From Desulfovibrio sp. TomC (GTDB lineage: Bacteria > Desulfobacterota > Desulfovibrionia > Desulfovibrionales > Desulfovibrionaceae): a stretch of DNA of 64,000 nucleotides. Each line of letters begins with the position of its first letter. Position 1 is the stretch's first letter. Below the pieces are notes generated by a model that worked only from the letters and a program-made list of their open reading frames with translations, had not been told where the DNA came from and made no database searches. Made by a program: the position numbers and the translations under genes. Where the stretch lies: NCBI RefSeq assembly GCF_000801335.2, contig NZ_JSEH01000010.1, positions 62,001 to 126,000 of the forward strand, written 5' to 3'. Positions 25,662 through 33,833 of this stretch are shown here, piece by piece.

Positions 25662-25965
25662 GAAACCTCCTCGGGCAGGATCCCTTCAGGGAACGGGTGG
25701 GCAGGCCGATGCCCGAATTTGGCGGTTTTGGCAAGCGGCGAGGCCCTGTCCGGGGGACCATTCCCGACCGCTTGCCGGCAAAGGCCACACGCTTGCCCCG
25801 AATTTGCGGCCGGCGCATCCGGCAATTTTGCCCCGGCCCCCGGGGAGCCGAGGCAGGCCCGGCCTTGGGCTGCGGCCCGTCCAAACGCTGGCCTCTGTCA
25901 CTCTGGCGAACGCCCGCAGCCTCGTTGTTGCAATACGTGGCCCCCAAAAGGCCAAGGACTGGACG
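25662..25965. other. Intergenic region, no gene seen
   Basis: The 304 bases between the kinase gene and the upstream DRTGG-protein gene contain a loose inverted pair, GGCAAGCGG near 25725 and CCGCTTGCC near 25769. I see no coding frame with a ribosome site and no clear terminator or promoter. Confidence 0.5.
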
Positions 25966-27027
25966 CTAGAGCCCGAGCTGTTCCCGCAGGACCGTGAAAT
26001 CGAGATTGGCGTTAATGAGTTGGGCGCCCTGGCGGATCTTGATCTCATCGCGCAACTTGTGGCGCATAAGGAGCGTTTCCATCTTTTTGGCCACGGTATA
26101 GGTGTCTTCCCGGACCACGATGATGGGAATCTCCAGCACCTCGGAGCGGGTGAGGATGATGTCGTTGGGGTACAGATTGCCGGTCAGCACCAGACAGGGG
26201 CTGTCGCCCTCAAGGGCCACGAGGTGGACGTCGGAGCGGTCGCCGCCGACGATGATGGCGGAATTCTTCTGGCGTCGAAAATGCGTCATGAAGTTTTCCA
26301 CCTGCATGGTGCCGATGAGGAAACTCTCCACGATGCGGTCGGACTTGTGATGGGCGCTTATGACCTTGCCGCCGAGCCGGTCGGCCAGATCAGACACCTT
26401 GATGGCCCCCATGAGCGGGTCCTTGGGGATGACGCCAAGGACGCGAATGCCCCGGTCGCGCAGAAAGGGGACGATGAGCTTGGTCGTCTCGTCCATGAAA
26501 TTGGGAGCCACGTCGTTTAAGATGACGCCGGCCAAGTGGTCGCCGAGCTGCTCCTTGAGCACGAGCAGATAGTCGTAGTTGAGTTCCTTGGAATAGCGGT
26601 CGATGACCACGGCCTTGAGGCCCAGTTCATGCACCACGCGCACGCCGTCGGCCTGGCAGTAGCGGCCGGTGTGCATCCCGCCGGACCCGCCGACGATGGT
26701 CACGTCCTTGCCGGCGCTGACCGTGGCGTAGGCGTCCCGGATGGACTCCATGACGTCGCCGACCTGGTTGCGAAAGGCCCGGACCTGGAAATCATGGGTG
26801 GCAATGACCGGGGTCAGCGTTTCCGGTTCTTCGTGCGTCCGCAAAATCCGTTGGACATGGTAGGCGTCCTCGTCCCACAGACGGCCGTCAATTTCCTTGG
26901 GCACGGCCCCCACGGGTTTGAGATAGCCGACCTTGTAGCCCTCTTTTTGCAGGCGCAGGCCAAGGCCCATGACCACCATGTTCTTGCCCGAATATCCGGC
27001 CGTCGCTCCCACATACAATCCAGCCAT
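25966..27027 (-). CDS. BioD-like P-loop and DRTGG-domain protein
   Basis: The N-terminal half is a dethiobiotin-synthetase-like P-loop fold (LYVGATAGYSGKNMVVMGLG, VTIVGGSGGMHTGRY, LKAVVIDRYSKELNYDYLLV, GVILNDVAPNFMDE). The C-terminal half (about 210-350) is a DRTGG domain (SAIIVGGDRSDVHLVALEG, CLVLTGNLYPNDIILTRSEV, PIIVVREDTYTVAKKMETLL). This combination is annotated as a phosphotransacetylase-like regulatory protein, since it matches the N-terminal half of long Pta proteins, but the catalytic Pta domain is absent. The P-loop reads GYSGKN, with Asn where Thr or Ser normally follows Lys. The start at 27027 has GGAGG upstream. Its activity is unproven; it may be a nucleotide sensor for acetate or energy metabolism. 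Confidence 0.85.
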   Translation of the reverse strand: MAGLYVGATAGYSGKNMVVMGLGLRLQKEGYKVGYLKPVGAVPKEIDGRLWDEDAYHVQRILRTHEEPETLTPVIATHDFQVRAFRNQVGDVMESIRDAYATVSAGKDVTIVGGSGGMHTGRYCQADGVRVVHELGLKAVVIDRYSKELNYDYLLVLKEQLGDHLAGVILNDVAPNFMDETTKLIVPFLRDRGIRVLGVIPKDPLMGAIKVSDLADRLGGKVISAHHKSDRIVESFLIGTMQVENFMTHFRRQKNSAIIVGGDRSDVHLVALEGDSPCLVLTGNLYPNDIILTRSEVLEIPIIVVREDTYTVAKKMETLLMRHKLRDEIKIRQGAQLINANLDFTVLREQLGL

Positions 27028-27181
27028 GCCCGCCTCCTGCTGCGCTCCCGCCGGGAAGCGCTCATGCGGCCTGCCGTGACCGGGCACGGCGGCAGCTGCC
27101 CCCAAAATGCCTTCCCCGGCCATGATAATCAAGACAATTGGCCGGCCTTGGCGCAAAAACCGATTCCCGCCCCTCCCCGGG

Positions 27182-27210
27182 TTGGAATCGGCCCTCAAAA
27201 AGACTATGCT
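27182..27210 (+). promoter_or_regulatory. Candidate sigma-70 promoter of rnc
   Basis: TTGGAA (27182-27187), a 17-base spacer and TATGCT (27205-27210) lie 71 bases before the rnc start. Each box matches four of six consensus positions. An inverted pair, CCGATTCC and GGAATCGG (27160-27191), overlaps the -35 box. Confidence 0.35.
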
Positions 27211-27281
27211 GCCGCGTCAACAGCACCCGCGCGAATTCCCCGCCTCTGCGCCGTCACGACGCAACAGCCCATGGAGCCAGC

Positions 27282-28040
27282 ATGCCCGCATCGTCAGTTC
27301 CTGCAAAGGATCCGGATCAAACCCCGGCAACGCCCGAAACCTCCAGCGCCCTCTCCCTTGGCCACGAATTTGCCGATCCCCGGCTGCTGACCGTGGCGCT
27401 GACCCACAGTTCTTTTGCCAATGAACGCGGCGAGAGCGCCGGACATAACGAACGGCTGGAATTTTTAGGCGACGCGGTCCTGGAGCTGTGCGTGTCAGAG
27501 GAACTTTTTGCCCGGTTCCCCGAGGCTCCGGAAGGCGAGCTGACCTTGCTGCGCTCCCAGCTCGTCAATGAATCGAGTCTGGCCGTCATGGCCAGACGCC
27601 TGGGCCTGGAGAACCACGTGCTGCTTGGGCGGGGGGAGGAAAACCAGGGAGGCCGGGGACGGGCTTCGCTGCTAAGCGACGTGTTCGAGGCTGTGGTGGG
27701 GGCGATTTTCCAGGACGGCGGCTACGAAGCGGCCCAGACCTTTGTGGCCCGGGTGTTCGCCGGGTCGTGGCCGGCCCGGCCGGCCGCGCCCAAGGCCAAG
27801 GATTTCAAAAGCCGCCTGCAGGAGTACACGCAAAGGACCCACAAGACCCGGCCGGTCTATGCCCTGCTCGGCAGCGCCGGGCCGGAACACGACAAGCGTT
27901 TCGAAGTGCGTCTGACCCTGCCGTGCGGCCGGGAAATTCTGGCTACGGAAAAAAGCGTCAAAAAAGCCGAACAGATGGCGGCCCATATGGCCCTGGTGGC
28001 CCTGGGACAGAAGCCTTCGGACGACTCCCCCGCCGGTTGA
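27282..28040 (+). CDS. rnc: Ribonuclease III
   Basis: This double-strand-specific endoribonuclease processes rRNA precursors. The catalytic signature [20 protein letters not shown] (about residues 56-75) contains the conserved Glu and Asp. A second acidic helix, [18 protein letters not shown], completes the active site, and a double-stranded-RNA-binding domain follows ([11 protein letters not shown], then [17 protein letters not shown]). The start at 27282 has GGAG 5 bases upstream; it leaves a short unstructured leader of about 30 residues. Length 252 aa. A long-stem terminator follows at 28103. Confidence 0.95.
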   Translation: MPASSVPAKDPDQTPATPETSSALSLGHEFADPRLLTVALTHSSFANERGESAGHNERLEFLGDAVLELCVSEELFARFPEAPEGELTLLRSQLVNESSLAVMARRLGLENHVLLGRGEENQGGRGRASLLSDVFEAVVGAIFQDGGYEAAQTFVARVFAGSWPARPAAPKAKDFKSRLQEYTQRTHKTRPVYALLGSAGPEHDKRFEVRLTLPCGREILATEKSVKKAEQMAAHMALVALGQKPSDDSPAG

Positions 28041-28102
28041 GGCCGCAGCCCCCTCCGAATGGGGCGTCAAATTTCCGTCAGGCCGGGCGCGCTTGCGGCA
28101 TC

Positions 28103-28153
28103 GGACCAGGGAGGGATCGCAATCCCGCGATCCACGCCTCCCTGGTCCTTTTC
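28103..28153 (+). terminator. Long-stem terminator of rnc
   Basis: GGACCAGGGAGG (28103-28114) pairs with CCTCCCTGGTCC (28137-28148), and GATCGC/GCGATC pair inside. TTTT follows on the plus strand. It also lies downstream of the convergent flagellin gene and may act both ways, although the minus side lacks a T run. An RNA with this stem would be an RNase III-type substrate; that link is speculative. Confidence 0.8.
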
Positions 28154-28179
28154 CATGGTGCTCGCCTTCTCTCTCAGGG

Positions 28180-29076
28180 TTAGCCGCTAATGAGCTGCAT
28201 GGCCATCTTGGGCAGCGAGTTGGCCTGGGACAGCATGGCCACGGCCGACTGGGTGAGAATCTGGTTGCGCACGAATTCCGTCATTTCCGTGGCGACGTCC
28301 ACGTCGGAAATCTGCGATTCGGCCGACTGCAGGTTTTCGGCCTGGATCTGCAGGTTGGAGATGGTGTTTTCCAGGCGGTTTTGCAACGCGCCGAGGTTGG
28401 CCCGGATCTTATCCTTGGACACGATGGCGGCGGTGATGGCTTCAAGCGCCTTCTGGGCCAGATCCTGGGTGGAAATGCTGCGTCCGCCCGGGCTGGTGCT
28501 GGCAGCGCCCATGCCAAGACCGAAGGCCGAGGCCGTGGAACACCCGATCTGCACGTAATAGTAGTCTTCGGAGCTGGAGTTGCCGGTGCCGAAGTGGACC
28601 TTGAGCTTGCCCTGGGGCGTCAACGCACTGCCGTTATGGGTCGTGCTGGAAAGGTTGCCGTTGAGCAGATAGATGCCGTTAAAATCCGTGGCGCTGGCGA
28701 TTCGGGTGATTTCCGAGGCCATGGCCTGGTATTCGGAGTCGATGATCAGGCGCTGGGCCGAGGTATAGGTGCCGGTGGCAGCCTGTTCGGCCAGTTCCTT
28801 CATGCGAATGAGCTTTTCATCGACAACCTGCAACGCGCCGTCGGCGGTCTGGATCAGCGAGATGGCGTCGTTGGCGTTGCGCACGCCCTGGTTGAGCGTG
28901 GAAATATCCGACCGCATCAGCTCGCGGATGGCCAGTCCGGCCGCATCGTCGGCGGCAGTGGTGATGCGCAGGCCCGAAGACAATCTGCGGGTCGAAGTCG
29001 CCAGAGCGCCATACGAATTGGACAGATTCCGCGAGGCGTTGGCAGCCATCATGTTGTGATTGATAACCAGAGACAT
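28180..29076 (-). CDS. fliC: Flagellin
   Basis: This filament protein has conserved D0/D1 ends: MSLVINHNMMAANASRNLSN, LATSTRRLSSGLRITTAADD and AAGLAIRELMRSDISTLNQG at the N terminus, and ALEAITAAIVSKDKIRANLG, ALQNRLENTISNLQ and ILTQSAVAMLSQANSLP at the C terminus. The central region is short (about 298 aa in total), as in other Desulfovibrio flagellins. It contains a single cysteine, Cys179 in YYYVQIGCSTAS, which is rare in flagellins. AAGGAGG precedes the ATG, and a sigma-54-like promoter lies at 29128-29143. It is transcribed alone, separate from the hook genes upstream. Confidence 0.96.
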   Translation of the reverse strand: MSLVINHNMMAANASRNLSNSYGALATSTRRLSSGLRITTAADDAAGLAIRELMRSDISTLNQGVRNANDAISLIQTADGALQVVDEKLIRMKELAEQAATGTYTSAQRLIIDSEYQAMASEITRIASATDFNGIYLLNGNLSSTTHNGSALTPQGKLKVHFGTGNSSSEDYYYVQIGCSTASAFGLGMGAASTSPGGRSISTQDLAQKALEAITAAIVSKDKIRANLGALQNRLENTISNLQIQAENLQSAESQISDVDVATEMTEFVRNQILTQSAVAMLSQANSLPKMAMQLISG

Positions 29077-29127
29077 AGAAACCTCCTTGTTGCAACCAGA
29101 CGATCCGTGTTGGTTTTGCCTAGTTAA

Positions 29128-29143
29128 AGCAGGAGGCGTTCCA
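29128..29143 (-). promoter_or_regulatory. Sigma-54-type promoter of flagellin gene
   Basis: On the minus strand TGGAACG-CCTC-CTGCT keeps the invariant GG (29142-29141) and GC (29130-29129) 10 bases apart. Transcription would start near 29117, giving a leader of about 40 bases that includes the AAGGAGG ribosome site. Sigma-54 control of flagellar genes is common; its use here is inferred. Confidence 0.6.
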
Positions 29144-29310
29144 AAGTCATTTTATTCTTTAATTCAATATGGTTACTATTCGATGATTGGTCCCTGGGAA
29201 AAAAAGTTCCGCCCGCTTCGCCAATAAACCAGCACAACACCCCGGCCACAGCCTGGTTCGCCTTGCCGGACGCCGCCCGGCAGGCAACCTTTGCCGAGCC
29301 GGGCCAAACG

Positions 29311-29347
29311 AAACCGCCCCCCGGCCATTTTGACCAGGGGGCGGTTT
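29311..29347 (-). terminator. Terminator of the fliK-flgD-flgE operon
   Basis: AAACCGCCCCC (29311-29321) pairs with GGGGGCGGTTT (29337-29347), an 11-bp perfect stem. On the minus strand the stem ends in TTTCGTTT. It begins 29 bases after the flgE stop codon. Confidence 0.8.
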
Positions 29348-29376
29348 GGATCGACCCAGCCGGAGGCCGGCCCGGT

Positions 29377-31032
29377 TTACCGCTTGAGCTGAATGACTTC
29401 CGAAAGCATGGAGTCGACGGTGGTAATGGTCTTGCTGTTGGCCTCGAACCCGCGCTGGGTGAGGATCATGCTGACCATTTCCGTGGCCATGTCCACGTTG
29501 GAGGTTTCCAGGGTGTTGCCCGAGATAGAGCCCACGGAACCGGTGTTGGCCCGGTTGGTCGTGCCTTGGCCGGATTCCAGGGTGGCGGCGTAGAGGTTGC
29601 TGCCCTGGCGGCTTAGGCCTTGCGTGTTGGTGAAGTTGGCCAGGGCCAGGGCCCACAGCTTCTGGGTCTGGCCGTTGGAGAAGGTGCCGGTCAGGATGCC
29701 GTCGGCATCCACCGAGACGCTGGTCAAAAGGCCCGAGGTGTAGCCGTTTTGCGAACTGAACACGGTGGAGGACGATGTCGCGTAACTGGTGGTCACGGTG
29801 CTGTTGACCGTGGTTGTGGCCGGGTTAAACGAGACCAAGTCCAGGGGATCGCCGGAAGTGTCGGCAGCGGAGAGCAGCGTGCCGTTGGCTCCGGCCACAA
29901 AACCCTTCTTGTTGCTGAGGCCGACATTGAGGGCAATGTTGAGCGCATTGGGCGAATCGGTGAAGCTCGCGCCGGAGACGGACTTGAAGTTGGCGGTAAA
30001 GACCGGATAGCCGTTTTTCACGCTGGCCGCCGCCCACTGGGTGTTGTTGAAGGCGCCGCCGACGGCGTTGCTGGCCTGCAGGGTATAGGAACTCATATTT
30101 TCCAGGCTGCCCGAAGAGTCGAAGGTCATGGTGCCGGTCATAAGCAGGCCGGCAGTGGCCGTTCCGGCGATGGGGTTGCCGGCGGAATCGATGCGGCCGT
30201 CCTCGCTGGGATCGCAGGTGACGCAGTATTCCCAGTAATCCTTGCCGTCGGAGCTGGTGATCTTGTCGTAATAGGTGGTCAGGGTATGGGGCGATCCGTT
30301 TTCGTCGTAGACCTTCATGGTGGTCTGGTAGCCATACGCCGTGGACGGCATGGCCGGGCTGGAGGTGCCGTTCCACTGGGCGGTCATGGCCGAATAGTAA
30401 TCGGTGCCGACGGTACGGGTATTCTGGCTGGTCGTATCGGAATCGAGCTGGGTGACCATGGTCATGCTGGACGTGGCCTTGGCCGGACTGGTGAACTGGG
30501 TGAGGCGAATATCCTGAATCTCGCCGGTCACCGGCACCTGGCTTAAAACCGTGCCGGCGGCGTCGGCTGAATCCATGCGGTCCTGATCCACCTTCCACCC
30601 CTGGACAGCCAGACCCTGCGGGCTGGTCAGGTAGCCGTCGGAATCGAAGCTGAAGTTTCCGGCCCGGGTATAGTAGTTGGTGGTGTTGCCGGTGTTGAGC
30701 ATCTTGCCGTTGGACCCGACCTGGCTCTTCTGCTTGACCATGAAAAAGCCGTTGCCGCTGATCGCCATGTCCAGGTTCTCGCTGGTGGTCTCAAGACCTC
30801 CCTGGGAGAAATCCGACACCACCGTGCCCACGCGCACGCCGCGACCGATCTGCTTGACGCCGGCGGCGGTGCCGACGTCGGCGCTCATGAGGTCCATGAA
30901 ATCGGTTCGCGCGCCCTTGAAGCCCACGGTGTTGACGTTGGCCAAATTGTTGCCGATGGTGCTCATCTTCGTCGAGTTCGCCAGCAGGCCCGAAACCCCG
31001 GACCACATGGATGTTCCTAATCCGACTGCCAT
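29377..31032 (-). CDS. flgE: Flagellar hook protein FlgE
   Basis: The hook subunit is recognised by the rod/hook N terminus (LLANSTKMSTIGNNLANVNT, VGFKGARTDFMDLM), the FlgE motif (LDMAISGNGFFMVKQ, YYTRAGNFSFDSDGYLTSPQ) and the C-terminal helix (LETSNVDMATEMVSMILTQR, TVDSMLSEVIQLKR). The variable central domain (about 150-400) contains two cysteines, EYCVTCDP. The 551-aa length is within the usual range. AAAGGAG precedes the ATG. It lies 34 bases after flgD in the operon order fliK-flgD-flgE. Confidence 0.95.
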   Translation of the reverse strand: MAVGLGTSMWSGVSGLLANSTKMSTIGNNLANVNTVGFKGARTDFMDLMSADVGTAAGVKQIGRGVRVGTVVSDFSQGGLETTSENLDMAISGNGFFMVKQKSQVGSNGKMLNTGNTTNYYTRAGNFSFDSDGYLTSPQGLAVQGWKVDQDRMDSADAAGTVLSQVPVTGEIQDIRLTQFTSPAKATSSMTMVTQLDSDTTSQNTRTVGTDYYSAMTAQWNGTSSPAMPSTAYGYQTTMKVYDENGSPHTLTTYYDKITSSDGKDYWEYCVTCDPSEDGRIDSAGNPIAGTATAGLLMTGTMTFDSSGSLENMSSYTLQASNAVGGAFNNTQWAAASVKNGYPVFTANFKSVSGASFTDSPNALNIALNVGLSNKKGFVAGANGTLLSAADTSGDPLDLVSFNPATTTVNSTVTTSYATSSSTVFSSQNGYTSGLLTSVSVDADGILTGTFSNGQTQKLWALALANFTNTQGLSRQGSNLYAATLESGQGTTNRANTGSVGSISGNTLETSNVDMATEMVSMILTQRGFEANSKTITTVDSMLSEVIQLKR

Positions 31033-31066
31033 AACTAACTCCTTTCCTTATCTTTTCCGCGCCGGC

Positions 31067-31768
31067 CTAGGACTTGCTATCGCCTGCGCTCGACGAATTG
31101 ACGACGTTGGTGATGTCGGAGAAGGCCACATTGCGGCCGTTGCCGATATCGAGATAGTATGTTCCGCTGACCTGCTGGATGCCGGTGACGGTGCCGGTCA
31201 TGGTAGAGGAAACCTTCATGACGTCGCCATCGGCGTTGGTGGCCGTGACGGCCACCTGGTACTGCCCGTCATCCATGACATTGCCGTCATAATCCTTGCC
31301 GTCCCAGTCAAATTCCACCTGACCGGCCTTGGCAGCCCCGGTGTCCACGGTGCGCACGATGTTGCCGCTGCTGTCCAAGATGTTGACCAGACAGGTGGAG
31401 GCATCCTCTGGCAATGTGAAGGTCACTGCGGTGGCATCTCCGTCCGTGAGTCCGATGGCTGTGCCAGTTGCTTCGATGGTCTTGCCTATAAAATTGACAG
31501 CCCCAAGAAGCTGCTGTTCCTGGCCGATGGTGGACAGTTTTTCGATGCCGGTATTGATCTCGGTGAGCTGCTCCACGCTTGAGAACTGCGCCAGTTCGGC
31601 CACGAATTCCTTGTCGTCCATGGGACTGAGAGGATCCTGGTACTGCAGCTGGGTCACAAGCAGCTGCAGGAAGGCGTCCATCCCCAACGAAGACGTGCCG
31701 GAGTCCTTCGTCGTCGAGCTGGCGGTGCTGCTCGAGGTGGAGGCAAGAAGGCTGCTGACGTAACTCAT
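31067..31768 (-). CDS. flgD: Flagellar hook-assembly protein FlgD
   Basis: FlgD caps the growing hook. The conserved N-terminal region is GMDAFLQLLVTQLQYQDPLS, PMDDKEFVAELAQFSSVEQL (about 29-68). The C-terminal half is FlgD Ig-like/tudor structure (VEFDWDGKDYDGNVMDDGQY, VSSTMTGTVTGIQQVSGTYY). The 233-aa length is normal. GGAG precedes the ATG. The gene starts 14 bases after the fliK stop, so translation may be coupled. Confidence 0.94.
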   Translation of the reverse strand: MSYVSSLLASTSSSTASSTTKDSGTSSLGMDAFLQLLVTQLQYQDPLSPMDDKEFVAELAQFSSVEQLTEINTGIEKLSTIGQEQQLLGAVNFIGKTIEATGTAIGLTDGDATAVTFTLPEDASTCLVNILDSSGNIVRTVDTGAAKAGQVEFDWDGKDYDGNVMDDGQYQVAVTATNADGDVMKVSSTMTGTVTGIQQVSGTYYLDIGNGRNVAFSDITNVVNSSSAGDSKS

Positions 31769-31782
31769 GGCCTACTCCGTTA

Positions 31783-33720
31783 TCAGGCAAAAAGGTCGAG
31801 GCCGGAGGCTCGGGCTGTCATGGCCCCCGGTATGGCGGAACTGTCAAAGTCACTTGCGGCGGCTTCCCGGGCCAGACGGACCGAAGAGCGGATACGCTCC
31901 TGGGCCTCGCGCTGCTCACGGGCTTCATTGTGGCGTTCGGGGCTGTCCCAACCGGCCTGATTGTCCTGAGCCAGTCCGGTCTGCACATCGAGCTTGGCGA
32001 CCTTGAAGCCCTGGTCTTCCAGGGTCTGCTTGATCTTGCCGGCCTGCTCCTGCAACGCGGCCGCTGCGTCGGCGTTGTCGGCGGTGATCACGGCGCGGAC
32101 TTCCTTGTCCTTGACGGAAAGCGTCACCGAAACGGGGCCCAGTTCGTCCGGGGTCAGGTTGACGGTGAGCTGCTTGGCTTCCTGGGCGACGCCCTTTAAA
32201 ATGCCGGTTTCGACCTGCTTGGCCACCCGGGCGGCCAGGGCCGGATCAAGGGTCTTGCCCGACTGATTGGCCGTTGACGTCTTCAGGGCGTCCATGGCGG
32301 CCAGGACCGGCGTGGCCTCGGCGGTCTGGGTCGTCAGGCTGGCGGCGTCGGCCTTGCCGCCGAAACGGATCTTGCTCATAAGCTCGGCCATGGACCCGTC
32401 CTGGCCGGGCTGGCCAAAGGCGTTCTCGCCGGACGCGCCCTGCTGGCCGCCAGAAAAATTCGCGGTTGTCTGGCCGGCGGCGGCCTGGGTTACGGCGGTG
32501 GTCTTTTGCGTGGACCCGGCAGCGGTATCGGACTGGACCGTCTTTTGAGCCAGGGCGGCCTCGTCGGGTTGACCGGCGAGCCCCGCCTGTTCGGCGGCCA
32601 CGGCTCCGGCCTTGCCGGCCAGTTCGGCCGTCACGGTCGGTTGGGAAGCGGCTGTATGGGTCGCTTGGGCTGTTTGCTCGCCTGTTGCCGCGCCGGCACT
32701 GGCGGAGGTCTTGGCGCTGCCGGCGGTCGGGTCCGTATCCTGAGCAACGCCCTGCCCGGCCAGGGGAACGTCGGCCAGGGCGTCGAGTCCGGAAGCCCCA
32801 TTGCCCTGCCCATTGCTCATGGCCACAATCTGGCCGGCCTTGCGGGCCACATCGTCCTGGTGCAGATCGGAATTGCGGCTTGTCGCTTCCCGCTGCCAGG
32901 CATTGGCCAGGACCGAAGACGCTGCGTCGCGGAAATCGGACAGGGCTTGGTTTTCCTTGCCGATCTGGGCCGCCAGTTCGTTTTTGACCAGCCCCATGGC
33001 GGTGACCAGCCCCTGACCGGACAGCCCGGCCTCGGCCCCGGACTGGGTAAACAGGGCGGCCAGCCGGGCTTGGGCGTCGTCGGACAGATTCATGGCCCGG
33101 CCCAGGGTGGTCAGTTCCGAGGCATTGAGACTAAACGATTCGTTGCCCGAGAGTGCGTCAAGCTTGCCGTTGACAGAAGACCACACCGACTGGGTTTCGC
33201 CCCGGGACAGGGCGTCGATCATCTTCTGGGATTCGTCCTGGGTGAAGCCGAGCTTGCCAAAAAGGCCGAGCAGCTGGACCTGGTCGTCGTTGGAAATGGT
33301 CTTTTTTCCCGACTTCTCGGTGGTTGCGACCTTCTTTTCGACTTCGGTCATAAGCTCGCCCCAGGTCAGGCTCTTGCCGTCGCCGGCCCGCTCTTCCAGG
33401 GCGTCGAGCTCTTCGTCGGTGAACCCCTGGTCCTTGAGCTCGGGCCGCAGGGCGGCAATATCTTCCCGGGTCATGGGGAGCTTCTTGAGGTCTTCATCAC
33501 TGGGAGCGGCGGCGGCCTCGGTCAGATCCGCAGCATCCTGGGTCTGGGACTGATTCGTTGTGGTCGAGAGCGCCGTGCTGGAGGAGGAGCCGGTCCGGGC
33601 GCTGTCAAGGATACTGGCGAAAAGAGCCGATTGGCGGCTGCCAAGTCCGGCGCTGCCCATCAGGGCGGCATCAGCTGTGCTGCTTGCGGTGCGGCTTTGG
33701 ATCAGGGGAAGAATTTGCAT
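31783..33720 (-). CDS. fliK: Flagellar hook-length control protein FliK
   Basis: The C-terminal Flg_hook domain is clear: LTVNLTPDELGPVSVTLSVK (LxPxxLGxVxV pattern) and IKQTLEDQGFKVAKLDVQTG, about residues 530-600. The rest of the 645-aa protein is a long Ala/Gln/Ser/Thr-rich molecular ruler, as expected, with an EF-hand-like stretch in the N-terminal third (KLPMTREDIAALRPELKDQG). The start at 33720 has AGGAGG upstream. It is the first gene of the fliK-flgD-flgE operon and follows a candidate sigma-54 promoter at 33746. Confidence 0.92.
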   Translation of the reverse strand: MQILPLIQSRTASSTADAALMGSAGLGSRQSALFASILDSARTGSSSSTALSTTTNQSQTQDAADLTEAAAAPSDEDLKKLPMTREDIAALRPELKDQGFTDEELDALEERAGDGKSLTWGELMTEVEKKVATTEKSGKKTISNDDQVQLLGLFGKLGFTQDESQKMIDALSRGETQSVWSSVNGKLDALSGNESFSLNASELTTLGRAMNLSDDAQARLAALFTQSGAEAGLSGQGLVTAMGLVKNELAAQIGKENQALSDFRDAASSVLANAWQREATSRNSDLHQDDVARKAGQIVAMSNGQGNGASGLDALADVPLAGQGVAQDTDPTAGSAKTSASAGAATGEQTAQATHTAASQPTVTAELAGKAGAVAAEQAGLAGQPDEAALAQKTVQSDTAAGSTQKTTAVTQAAAGQTTANFSGGQQGASGENAFGQPGQDGSMAELMSKIRFGGKADAASLTTQTAEATPVLAAMDALKTSTANQSGKTLDPALAARVAKQVETGILKGVAQEAKQLTVNLTPDELGPVSVTLSVKDKEVRAVITADNADAAAALQEQAGKIKQTLEDQGFKVAKLDVQTGLAQDNQAGWDSPERHNEAREQREAQERIRSSVRLAREAAASDFDSSAIPGAMTARASGLDLFA

Positions 33721-33745
33721 ACCGGGCCTCCTGCCGGCACATAAC

Positions 33746-33761
33746 TTCAAGACCCGTTCCA
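33746..33761 (-). promoter_or_regulatory. Candidate sigma-54 promoter of fliK-flgD-flgE
   Basis: TGGAACG-GGTC-TTGAA on the minus strand shares its whole -24 block with the flagellin promoter and has correct spacing. The -12 pair is GA instead of GC, which would weaken it. The implied transcript starts near 33736, just before the ribosome site. Confidence 0.4.
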
Positions 33762-33764
33762 AAT

Positions 33765-33803
33765 AAAAAAACCGTGCTATGACAACATATTGTCAAAGCA
33801 CGG
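33765..33803 (-). terminator. Terminator of the glycosyltransferase operon
   Basis: CCGTGCT (33772-33778) pairs with AGCACGG (33797-33803), and TGACA with TGTCA inside. The minus strand then runs into six or more T. It separates the glycosyltransferase operon from fliK. Confidence 0.85.
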
Positions 33804-33833
33804 CAGAAGCATGGGGAGTTTTTTTCCGGTTGG

